Source of the DNA: JBFXDW01 sp050180745
Lineage (GTDB): Bacteria > Pseudomonadota > Alphaproteobacteria > UBA9219
Reading direction: 5' to 3'
DNA length: 11,782 nt
NCBI GenBank assembly: GCA_050180745.1
Contig: JBFXDW010000060.1
Coordinates: 1-11,782 of the forward strand
Positions 1 to 5,585 of the stretch are shown piece after piece. The translations under genes were made by a program, and so were the position numbers. The notes below the pieces were generated by a model, which had not been told where the DNA came from, did not search any database, and saw nothing but the letters and a program-made list of their open reading frames with translations. The first letter of the stretch is position 1, and every line of letters begins with the position of its first letter.

Positions 1-58
1 GAGCCAGTTCGATCAAATCCTGCCGACTTTCGGCATCAAGGAATCCCGCGCAAATCAT
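1..58 (-). CDS. N-terminal fragment of an unidentified protein, cut by the window edge
   Basis: A minus-strand frame opens at ATG 58-56 and stays open to position 1, giving 19 residues that begin MICAGFLDAESRQDLIELA. The same frame is open upstream to a TGA at 128-130, but no better ATG lies there. The Shine-Dalgarno context is poor: GGGAAG sits directly against the ATG, and AAGGA lies 13 nt away. The LDAESRQDLIELA stretch recalls the N-termini of some IS630-type transposases, but that is recollection from a very short fragment. Function is therefore left open. Most of the gene lies outside the window. Confidence 0.3.
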   Translation of the reverse strand, partial: MICAGFLDAESRQDLIELA

Positions 59-117
59 CTTCCCACAAGAATCCTTCTCGGATTCCGCGTCAAGCTCTTT
101 TTCGGGTTCTCTGGGAG

Positions 118-1104
118 TCAGGGTATATCATAAATTGTAGCTGCGGCGCTGAATATTTCCTTTAAGTTATGTTTTGCGCAGTATTCGGAAGTATACATTT
201 GATTGTTAAGAATGAAGATGTCGTTTTCTGAGTCTTTGACGCCTACTATGGCATGAGGAGTTTTTTCGTCTTTAATGCCCAATAAAAAAACATTCTCCGG
301 TTTTTCCCCGCACCGTATCAGAAGTTCGGCTTTCATGATGGCTTGCCCTATACATATGGCATTTTGTTCTATGGTCGTTTGAGGTGCATTGGCCCATTTT
401 TCGATGTAGTAGGGTGATTTAGGATCGTAAAAAGCATCGGTTGATCCGGCGTTCCTTTTCTTTTCATTATAAGGAAAAGCCATATTCACAAACCCATTGA
501 TGGTTGCACAGCGGCTATATGTATAGCCTAACTTTTTGGCGTGTTGGATAACTTCATTGATGGTGTCAACGCGTTCTTGCACGAACGGGTCACTGTGCTG
601 TTCTTTGAGATATTGGTCAAACTCATCTCTTTGCGCGTAATAGTCTTTCATTGTCCGCAAATCAAAGGCTAGAGATCTTGTTGCAAGACATGTCTCTCTA
701 TCAAAGTAAAATCGGGCTGGTTGATCAGGAAAAACGGGGACGAATTTATCCAATATAGGCCATTTTGACGGCGATGACTGAGGCGAAGTGTCCGTGGTAT
801 AATGAACGTTGGTAAGTGCTTTTTTTAGTTCTTCAAATCCATTGTTTTTATCTTGATGATAGGCGACGACTCTTGGAAGAAGTTCCTCAACATAAGATCC
901 CGTGAAATGGCGTGATGTTTCGTTGATTGCTGCAGTTGCGCCAAAGGAAAAAAGGAGCCAAGCTCCTGTGCTAACAATAAAACGAGTAAATTTTCTAGGC
1001 TTACTTTGAGGTGGGCGCTCGGTTGTCGTACGACCCACCTCTTGCCTATTTCGTTTAAATAGGCGCGTCAAGAAGCTATCTTTTTTGATTGTGAGCGTAG
1101 TCAT
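118..1104 (-). CDS. Membrane-anchored transglutaminase-like cysteine proteinase-family protein (BTLCP/C93-like, divergent)
   Basis: The protein has 328 residues. The N-terminus (1-40) is strongly basic and is followed by one hydrophobic segment (about 41-60), so the predicted topology is a cytoplasmic N-terminus, one membrane anchor and a periplasmic C-terminal domain. Residues about 130-328 follow the order of the bacterial transglutaminase-like cysteine proteinase family, which includes the adhesin protease LapG: a conserved helix and VNMAFPY strand (206-212), Cys251 on a helix, then PHAIVGV with His284, then IFILNN (296-301). These match the Cys, His and Asp positions of the family, but the usual GDCEDYA around the Cys is NAICIGQA and the third residue is Asn300 instead of Asp. 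No LapD-like receptor or adhesin is in view, so the target is unknown. There is no strong ribosome site before ATG 1104. An FNR-like dyad lies about 90 bp upstream. The family call is moderately secure; activity is uncertain. Confidence 0.6.
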   Translation of the reverse strand: MTTLTIKKDSFLTRLFKRNRQEVGRTTTERPPQSKPRKFTRFIVSTGAWLLFSFGATAAINETSRHFTGSYVEELLPRVVAYHQDKNNGFEELKKALTNVHYTTDTSPQSSPSKWPILDKFVPVFPDQPARFYFDRETCLATRSLAFDLRTMKDYYAQRDEFDQYLKEQHSDPFVQERVDTINEVIQHAKKLGYTYSRCATINGFVNMAFPYNEKKRNAGSTDAFYDPKSPYYIEKWANAPQTTIEQNAICIGQAIMKAELLIRCGEKPENVFLLGIKDEKTPHAIVGVKDSENDIFILNNQMYTSEYCAKHNLKEIFSAAATIYDIP

Positions 1105-1193
1105 TTGTTTGGACTGCTATTTACGATAAAAATCCTTTAAATATCAGAGCAGTATAATATAGAAAGGCTAGGAAACCATTAAAGCGAGAAAGA

Positions 1194-1207
1194 TTGATTT
1201 TTATCAA
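1194..1207. promoter_or_regulatory. FNR/FixK-type dyad (TTGAT-N4-ATCAA)
   Basis: The sequence TTGATTTTTATCAA is an exact match to the consensus for FNR/FixK/ANR regulators of the Crp-Fnr family, which respond to low oxygen. It sits in the 121-bp spacer upstream of the C93-like gene. A plausible minus-strand -10 box (TATACT, plus-strand 1151-1156) would put the site centre near -56, not at the classical -41.5. The spacer is AT-rich, so chance is possible. Confidence 0.4.
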
Positions 1208-1225
1208 ATAGTTACGAGAATCCAT

Positions 1226-1852
1226 TTACTTGCTTGTCCAAATGATCCGATAAAGCCAGCTTATCTCATGGCGGGCGAGTGTTAGAGGCGGCTCGTCAGG
1301 GGAAGAATCGTGAAGCTCGACCTTCTGGGCACCGCTGGAGCCCAAGCGTTTAATCAAGATATCTCCGCTTTTAAGCTGAAGTCCCACCCAGTCCCCATGT
1401 CGAGGCGTTTGGTCGGGGGCTAGGATAATGCACGTGCCGACCTCAAAATCTTCTGTGGCGCTGCTCTTGGTGATTTCTAGGGCAAAGGCGGTGTTGTTTC
1501 TGGCGGCGGGCAGGGGCATTTCATCCCACATTTTTTTATTGGGCAGGCCTTGCTCGTCAAAGAGTCCCTTTTCCTTGGCGGCTTGCGTGCAGCTTAAAAA
1601 GGGCAGGCTGGAATGTTGTGTTGCTTCTTCGGAGGCCAGCGCCACGAAGCTGTCTAGTGAGCAATCTGTCGCTTTTAAAATAGCTGAGATGCTCTCTGTC
1701 GAGGGCCATCGTTTACGCGTGCCGTTGACGCGCTTGCTGGGGTTGAAGAGCGTGGGGCTTAGCCCCGCTTTACGAGCCAGACCGGACGGCGATAAGCCGT
1801 TTTTCTGGGCGAGGCGGTCTATGGCGCGCCAAATATCATGATGTGAGAGCAT
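1226..1852 (-). CDS. XRE/S24-family (LexA/CI-like) transcriptional regulator
   Basis: The protein has 208 residues. An N-terminal helix-turn-helix occupies about residues 5-65, with the recognition region around LARKAGLSPTLFN (25-37). The C-terminal half is an S24 peptidase-like fold: the FALEI strand (123-127), a Ser130 position equivalent to the catalytic Ser, RHGDWVGL (151-158), and GDILIKRL with Lys168 as the catalytic Lys. The family G-D-S-M-x-P signature has decayed to T-K-S-S-A-T, and the linker lacks the Ala-Gly or Cys-Gly pair cut in self-cleaving repressors, so SOS-triggered autoproteolysis seems unlikely. The C-terminal domain may serve only for dimerisation. No Shine-Dalgarno precedes ATG 1852, but a good promoter places transcription start at or next to that ATG. 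It is divergent from pyrD; its targets are unknown and autoregulation is plausible. Confidence 0.8.
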   Translation of the reverse strand: MLSHHDIWRAIDRLAQKNGLSPSGLARKAGLSPTLFNPSKRVNGTRKRWPSTESISAILKATDCSLDSFVALASEEATQHSSLPFLSCTQAAKEKGLFDEQGLPNKKMWDEMPLPAARNNTAFALEITKSSATEDFEVGTCIILAPDQTPRHGDWVGLQLKSGDILIKRLGSSGAQKVELHDSSPDEPPLTLARHEISWLYRIIWTSK

Positions 1853-1858
1853 GGGGGC

Positions 1859-1873
1859 ATTCTATCTTAGAAT
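1859..1873. promoter_or_regulatory. Candidate autoregulatory operator (ATTCTA-TCT-TAGAAT)
   Basis: A perfect 6-bp inverted repeat with a 3-bp centre overlaps the -10 box of the predicted promoter of the adjacent HTH regulator. A dimeric repressor bound here would block its own transcription. The palindrome is seen directly; its role is inferred from position. Confidence 0.4.
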
Positions 1874-1887
1874 AATAAAAAAGGCAA
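1859..1887 (-). promoter_or_regulatory. Predicted promoter for a leaderless S24-regulator mRNA
   Basis: Read on the minus strand, a -35 box TTGCCT (plus-strand 1882-1887) and a -10 box TAGAAT (1859-1864) are separated by exactly 17 bp. Transcription would begin about 7 nt downstream of the -10, at the A of ATG 1852. This explains the missing ribosome-binding site. The call rests on consensus similarity only. Confidence 0.5.
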
Positions 1888-1902
1888 ATATTCCTATAAT
1901 CA

Positions 1903-1931
1903 TTTTCATTCGGTTCTTGCTTTTTTATAAG
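1903..1931 (+). promoter_or_regulatory. Candidate pyrD promoter
   Basis: TTTTCA (1903-1908) and TATAAG (1926-1931) are 17 bp apart on the plus strand in the divergent spacer. A perfect TATAAT at 1895-1900 has no good -35 partner. Transcripts from here would have to cross the palindromic units at 1983-2091 before reaching pyrD. Weak evidence. Confidence 0.25.
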
Positions 1932-1982
1932 GGGAGCGGCACCATGCGCTAAAGAGACGAGGAAAGTTGGATAAAAAATAAA

Positions 1983-2009
1983 TGGGACCCCAGCCTTCGC
2001 TGGGGTGAC
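1983..2009 (-). repeat. Dispersed palindromic unit A
   Basis: The stem CCCCAGC (1988-1994) and GCTGGGG (1999-2005) encloses a CTTC loop. Read on the minus strand the unit starts GTCA and ends TCCCA, as do the other units in this window. T-rich tracts on both sides (TTTTT after it on plus, ATTTATTTTTT after it on minus) mean it could also act as a bidirectional terminator. Confidence 0.7.
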
Positions 2010-2042
2010 GTGTTTTTAAAAGGCATTTTTAGTCAAAATGTC

Positions 2043-2091
2043 GTCATGCCAGTACCCGCCTTAGTGAACACAGGCTCTGGCTGGCATCCCA
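2043..2091 (+). repeat. Dispersed palindromic unit B
   Basis: GTCATGCCAG at the left end is mirrored by CTGGCATCCCA at the right end; ATGCCAG (2046-2052) pairs with CTGGCAT (2081-2087), and a GCCT/AGGC stem lies inside. It belongs to the same family as unit A but in the opposite orientation, and lies just upstream of pyrD. It keeps the pyrD frame open upstream of the real start. Confidence 0.65.
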
Positions 2092-2120
2092 TCTTAGTTT
2101 TAGACTTTCTGCATCAAAAT

Positions 2121-2126
2121 AGGGGA
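2121..2126 (+). promoter_or_regulatory. Shine-Dalgarno deciding the pyrD start
   Basis: AGGGGA lies 6 nt before ATG 2133. The reading frame is open further upstream to 2010, but that part is palindromic repeat sequence and has no ribosome site. PyrD homologues also begin near this Met. Confidence 0.75.
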
Positions 2127-2132
2127 CCTTGC

Positions 2133-3263
2133 ATGAATATCTTTAAAAAAATAGATCTTTGGAAGCGCTGTGATGGGTTCATTGATCCTTATCCATTGAT
2201 TAGGCCCTTTTTGTTCCTGTTGGACCCTGAGTTCGCGCATGAAATGACGATGAAGACCTTGAAATGGGGGCTGGGGCCTCATTTTCATGGGCCAGATGAT
2301 GAGATTCTCAAGACAGAGCTTTGGGGGCTTCATTTTCCTAACCCTATTCATCTGGCGGCGGGGCTTGATAAGCAGGCAACCGTGATTGACGAATGTATGG
2401 GCTTTGGGTTTGGCTCGATCGAGATTGGCGGTGTTACGCCAGAGCCTCAAGCAGGGAATCCTCGCCCCCGCATGTTTCGGATCAAAGAGGCCAAGGCGCT
2501 GATTAATCGCTTTGGTTTTAACTCTGTGGGATTAGCTGTTTTTGCAGCGCGTATGAAGGCTTGGCGTGCTAAGGACGGGCGGACAAAAAATCCCGTTGGC
2601 GTCAATATGGCCAAGAATAAAGATACGGAAGTGGAGAGGGATGATTACGTGCGCCTCCTCAAAGGGCTTGCGCCTTACGCAGATTATATGACTGTGAATG
2701 TGTCCTGCCCGAACTCTCCGGGTTTTTGTGACATGCAAGAGCAAGGCCGTATGGCTGCGCTTGTCAAGGCGGTGACTGATGCGCGGGATGAGGTTGCGCC
2801 AGAGCTGCCTGTGCTTGTTAAAATATCGCCAGATATAACAGAGGATCAACAAAAGGAAATTGCTGCCCTGATGCTGTCCAGCAAAGCGCAAGGACTGATC
2901 GTGGGGAATACAACAACGACGAGGCCCAGCAGTATTCCAGAAGATATGGCGCAAGAGATTGGCGGTTTATCGGGGCCTGTGTTGTTTGACTCCTCGACGC
3001 GACTTTTGGCCAAGATGTATAAATTGACAGAAGGTAAGGTGCCTTTGATTGGGTGCGGCGGCGTGAGCTCTGGTAAAGACGCTTATGCTAAGATCAGGGC
3101 AGGGGCTTCGCTGGTTCAGGTTTATACAGCGCTTATTTTTGAAGGGCCTCTGGTTGTTCAAAAGATGAAGCGTGAGCTTGCGGATCTTCTCCGCCGCGAT
3201 GGGTTTAAATCTGTTTCTGAGGCTGTGGGTGTTGAGCATAGGGCTGGGTCTTGTATAAAATGA
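2133..3263 (+). CDS. pyrD: Dihydroorotate dehydrogenase (quinone), class 2
   Basis: This enzyme oxidises dihydroorotate to orotate in UMP synthesis, passing electrons through FMN to membrane quinone. The protein has 376 residues from ATG 2133. The N-terminal helical region (about 15-48, PYPLIRPFLFLLDPE...) is the class 2 membrane and quinone-binding extension. FMN-barrel motifs follow in order: AAGLDK (75-80), NRFGFNSVG (125-133), GVNMAKNKDT (156-165), VNVSCPNSPG (188-197), VKISPD (229-234), GLSG (278-281), GCGGVSSG (307-314) and ASLVQVYTALIFEGP (325-339). The odd point is the catalytic loop: class 2 enzymes normally have NxSSPN with Ser as base, but here Cys192 takes that place, as in class 1 enzymes. 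VGNTT (257-261) also departs from the usual ATNTT. It is separated from lgt by 428 bp of repeats. Identity is very secure. Confidence 0.95.
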   Translation: MNIFKKIDLWKRCDGFIDPYPLIRPFLFLLDPEFAHEMTMKTLKWGLGPHFHGPDDEILKTELWGLHFPNPIHLAAGLDKQATVIDECMGFGFGSIEIGGVTPEPQAGNPRPRMFRIKEAKALINRFGFNSVGLAVFAARMKAWRAKDGRTKNPVGVNMAKNKDTEVERDDYVRLLKGLAPYADYMTVNVSCPNSPGFCDMQEQGRMAALVKAVTDARDEVAPELPVLVKISPDITEDQQKEIAALMLSSKAQGLIVGNTTTTRPSSIPEDMAQEIGGLSGPVLFDSSTRLLAKMYKLTEGKVPLIGCGGVSSGKDAYAKIRAGASLVQVYTALIFEGPLVVQKMKRELADLLRRDGFKSVSEAVGVEHRAGSCIK

Positions 3264-3281
3264 ACCGTTATTAAAAAAATC

Positions 3282-3328
3282 GTCATTCCGGCCCGTTTGA
3301 GTGAAACGAGAACGAGAGCCGGAATCCA
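3282..3328 (+). repeat. Dispersed palindromic unit C
   Basis: ATTCCGGC (3285-3292) pairs with GCCGGAAT (3318-3325); a CGTTT/AAACG stem lies inside. The unit begins GTCATTCCGGC and ends ATCCA. It starts 18 nt after the pyrD stop. On the minus strand it is followed by a run of seven T, so it resembles a terminator in that direction. Confidence 0.7.
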
Positions 3329-3347
3329 TCTCCCAAAATCGCAGTAT

Positions 3348-3510
3348 ATATAGCCTATGTCAGATAAAATGATGATTTCTACCTTGATCTTTTTTCCCAT
3401 GGCTTTGTTAAAGTTCTTGGAAATATGCTTATATAACCTGCGAACTTTGCCTTGCCATGGAAAAAAATCTCGGCGGTATAAATGATCATTTTATCTGACA
3501 TAGGCTATAT
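3348..3510. mobile_element. MITE-like 163-bp palindromic element between pyrD and lgt
   Basis: The terminal arms 3348-3373 and 3485-3510 are perfect 26-bp inverted repeats; with one mismatch they extend to 31 bp (3348-3378 / 3480-3510). The interior continues the symmetry: GATCTTTTTTCCCATGGC (3386-3403) mirrors GCCATGGAAAAAAATC (3454-3469), so nearly the whole element folds on itself around position 3429. CGCAGTATA occurs on the plus strand at both flanks (3340-3348 and 3518-3526), a possible target duplication although the right copy is 7 bp away from the arm. No coding region is present. A TA-target, IS630/mariner-type origin would fit the TATA ends but is inference. With units C and D it fills the 428-bp spacer. 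Confidence 0.6.
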
Positions 3511-3532
3511 TGATAAACGCAGTATAGGGAGA

Positions 3533-3640
3533 TGGATACCGGATCAGCGCTCACCTGCCTACTCGCTGACTGCATTGTCAGTCAAATTGAAAAAACGATG
3601 TTTCTTTCAGCGAGTGGCAGGTTTGTTTGTCCGGTATGAC
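3533..3640 (-). repeat. Dispersed palindromic unit D, long form
   Basis: The ends ATACCGGA (3536-3543) and TCCGGTAT (3630-3637) are perfect inverted repeats. A second stem pairs 3554-3569 (CCTGCCTACTCGCTGA) with 3607-3621 apart from one extra base, and a third is TGACTG/CAGTCA (3567-3572/3579-3584). Its outer 16 bp with flank (3527-3542) mirrors unit C's 3319-3334 with one mismatch. A run of seven T (3645-3651) follows, so it could terminate transcripts 41 bp before lgt. Confidence 0.65.
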
Positions 3641-3691
3641 AGTGTTTTTTTAGGGCTATGCATCAACAAAGGTTTTTAAAGGCAAAAAAAG

Positions 3692-4498
3692 ATGCTAAGT
3701 ATCATTTTTCCTCCGCTTGATCCTGTTCTCGTCGAATGGGGGCCGCTCGTTATTCGTTGGTATGCGCTAGCTTATTTGGCAGGTTTTATTCTTGGATGGT
3801 GGCGTTGCCAGACTCTTTCCAAGCGCTTTGGCTCTAGTCCTTCGGTACAGGATTATGATGATTTTCTCAGCTGGGCTGTTGTGGGCACGATCTTGGGTGG
3901 CCGCTTAGGTTATGTGCTGTTTTACCAGTTTGATTATTATCTATCCGCACCGCTTGAGGCCTTAAAAGTCTGGCATGGCGGCATGTCGTTCCATGGCGGC
4001 ATGTTGGGCGTAGGGATTGCGGCGTGGTTATTTGTGCGGCGGCGGCGTATCAACTGGTTGCGTTTTACAGACATTCTCTCTTGCGTGGCACCGATTGGCT
4101 TAGGGCTTGGGCGGTTGGCCAACTTTGTTAATGGAGAGCTTTTTGGGCGGCCTACGGATGTGCCTTGGGGCGTTATTTTCCCGCATGGCGGAGACTTGCC
4201 TCGCCATCCTAGCCAGCTTTATGAGGCTGCGCTGGAAGGTGTCGTACTTTACATTATCTTAGCCTTTCTAGCGCGCTTTTCTGTTGTGCGGCAGCGTCAG
4301 GGCATTTTAACGGGTGCGTTTTTAATTTCATATGCTATCTTCAGGTTTATTGTAGAATTTTTCCGGCAGCCTGATCCTCAGCTTGGGTATCTTTATGCGG
4401 GAGCTACAATGGGGCAGCTTTTATGCGTGCCTATGTGTTTGTTGGGCCTTTTTATCGTGTGGTATAGTTTATGTCGTCACAGCTTACAGAAGCGTTGA
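3692..4498 (+). CDS. lgt: Phosphatidylglycerol:prolipoprotein diacylglyceryl transferase
   Basis: Lgt attaches diacylglycerol from phosphatidylglycerol to the lipobox Cys of prolipoproteins in the inner membrane, the first step of lipoprotein maturation. The 268 residues contain about seven hydrophobic segments. Hallmarks are GGRLGYVLFY (69-78), WHGGMSFHGG (94-103, with His101 at the conserved His position), the Lgt signature GRLANFVNGELFG (140-152, with Arg141 and Asn144), HPSQLYEA (172-179), and the late FRFIVEFFRQPD (217-228) carrying conserved Arg and Glu. The start at 3692 has only a weak ribosome site (AAAGG, 3678-3682). Its last 28 bp overlap the start of midA, indicating translational coupling. 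The gene order lgt-midA is typical of alphaproteobacteria. Confidence 0.96.
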   Translation: MLSIIFPPLDPVLVEWGPLVIRWYALAYLAGFILGWWRCQTLSKRFGSSPSVQDYDDFLSWAVVGTILGGRLGYVLFYQFDYYLSAPLEALKVWHGGMSFHGGMLGVGIAAWLFVRRRRINWLRFTDILSCVAPIGLGLGRLANFVNGELFGRPTDVPWGVIFPHGGDLPRHPSQLYEAALEGVVLYIILAFLARFSVVRQRQGILTGAFLISYAIFRFIVEFFRQPDPQLGYLYAGATMGQLLCVPMCLLGLFIVWYSLCRHSLQKR

Positions 4499-5526
4499 AA
4501 AGTATGATCCGTGCGGAAGGGGCGATACCTCTTGCGCGCTATATGCAGTTAAGTTTGATGGACCCTAAAGAAGGGTATTATGCCGCGAACGATCCTTTGG
4601 GACGGCAGGGTGATTTTATAACGGCGCCAGAGATCAGCCAAATGTTCGGAGAAATGATCGGCATTTGGTTGGCGAGCGTTTGGATGGCTCATGGTAAACC
4701 GAGCTCTTTTGCGTTGCTGGAATTAGGTCCCGGACGCGGTACGATGATGCTGGATGCCTTGCGGGCTACGGCACACGTAACAGGGTTTCATGAGGCGCTT
4801 CAGCTTTTCTTTTATGAGAAAAATAAATCCTTACAACAAGCGCAAGCTCAGAACTTGGCTGATTTTAACCCGCATCATATTCAAGATTGGGATGAGCTTC
4901 CCGCGATGCCGCTTTACATGGTCGCGAACGAGTTTTTCGATGCTATGCCAATTCATCAGTATAAGCTTACTCCTCATGGCTGGCGCGAGATCATGGTCAC
5001 AGAAGAGAATGATGCTTTTGCGTTTGTTGAAGGTACGGGGCCGATTGATTTACCTATGTCGAATTGTTCGCCTTATTTTGAGGTGTCACCGCACGCGATT
5101 GCGCATATGGACCATCTCTGCCAGCATATCGCGGCTCATGGAGGTGCGGGGCTGGTCATAGATTATGGCTATGGCGAGCCAACGGGGCGCTTGTCTTTGC
5201 AAGCGATAAAAGATCATACGCATGTTGATCCTTTATCTGATCCGGGGCTGGTTGATCTGAGTGCGGATGTTGATTTTAGTGCGTTATCACTAGTTGCCAA
5301 GCGTGCAGGGCTTCATCCGATGAGATTAATGGAACAGGGGCTTTTTCTGCGGAATATGGGCATAGAGATACGTGTGCAAAAACTCAAAGCTTCTGTTAGC
5401 CAAGAAGATGCTCATCAGATTGATCAAGACTTTTTCCGTCTTACGGACCCTTCCGAAATGGGGACGCTGTTTAAGGTTCTTGCCGTCAGTGCTGTTCAAG
5501 ATGACAATATGCCCGGATTTGAATAG
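4471..5526 (+). CDS. midA: Class I SAM-dependent methyltransferase, MidA/NDUFAF7 family
   Basis: The 351 residues correspond to the full length of the MidA/NDUFAF7 family (DUF185). The mitochondrial member methylates an arginine of the 49-kDa complex I subunit and is needed for complex I assembly; a similar respiratory role in bacteria is an inference. Visible motifs are the N-terminal family block YMQLSLMDPKEGYY (24-37), GDFITAPEISQMFGE (47-61), the SAM-binding loop ELGPGRG (84-90), VANEFFDAMPIHQY (151-164), VIDYGYG (229-235), DHTHVDPLSDPG (248-259) and MGTLFKVLAVS (330-340). It starts inside the end of lgt. In many alphaproteobacteria a pgeF (YfiH-type) gene follows; here an envelope protein follows after a short repeat. 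The stop at 5524-5526 touches that repeat. Confidence 0.93.
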   Translation: MSSQLTEALKSMIRAEGAIPLARYMQLSLMDPKEGYYAANDPLGRQGDFITAPEISQMFGEMIGIWLASVWMAHGKPSSFALLELGPGRGTMMLDALRATAHVTGFHEALQLFFYEKNKSLQQAQAQNLADFNPHHIQDWDELPAMPLYMVANEFFDAMPIHQYKLTPHGWREIMVTEENDAFAFVEGTGPIDLPMSNCSPYFEVSPHAIAHMDHLCQHIAAHGGAGLVIDYGYGEPTGRLSLQAIKDHTHVDPLSDPGLVDLSADVDFSALSLVAKRAGLHPMRLMEQGLFLRNMGIEIRVQKLKASVSQEDAHQIDQDFFRLTDPSEMGTLFKVLAVSAVQDDNMPGFE

Positions 5527-5548
5527 ATTATCTGACATAGGCTATAGT
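5519..5548 (+). promoter_or_regulatory. Candidate promoter for the antigen-like gene, partly formed by the 19-bp repeat
   Basis: TTGAAT (5519-5524) and TATAGT (5543-5548) are 18 bp apart. The -10 box is made by the outer end of the repeat copy at 5528-5546. The predicted transcript start near 5555 would leave about 30 nt before ATG 5586. Only consensus similarity supports it. Confidence 0.3.
5528..5546 (+). repeat. Solo 19-bp copy of the MITE terminal sequence
   Basis: TTATCTGACATAGGCTATA is identical to 3491-3509, the right arm of the palindromic element 2 kb upstream, and to the reverse complement of its left arm. No matching partner arm is visible nearby. It starts directly after the midA stop codon. 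Confidence 0.8.
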
Positions 5549-5585
5549 CTTAGTTTTGCCACAACATGCGGTTACATTTAGCATC

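Noticed and set aside
1..35. tRNA-like 3' end (GTTCGATC followed by CCTGCCGAC)
   Set aside because: The bases around GTTCGATC do not pair as a T-stem and no acceptor stem or CCA end can be built; the TGCCGA/TCGGCA hairpin at 21-35 explains the look.
1428..1841. 137-codon plus-strand ORF
   Set aside because: It is antisense to the S24 regulator, whose motifs are clear on the minus strand.
1226..1852. Evidence of a prophage from the CI-like regulator
   Set aside because: No integrase, structural or replication phage gene lies nearby; the neighbours are housekeeping genes.
2010..2132. Extended N-terminus of the pyrD frame
   Set aside because: It is the translation of palindromic unit B and flanking sequence, without a ribosome site; ATG 2133 has AGGGGA at 6-nt spacing and matches the family start.
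3482..3679. 65-codon plus-strand ORF in the pyrD-lgt spacer
   Set aside because: It lies across the palindromic element's right arm and unit D, with no ribosome site and no protein-like features.
5556..5584. Promoter TTGCCA-17-TAGCAT
   Set aside because: Its transcript would begin downstream of ATG 5586, so it cannot serve the antigen-like gene; the pair at 5519-5548 fits better.
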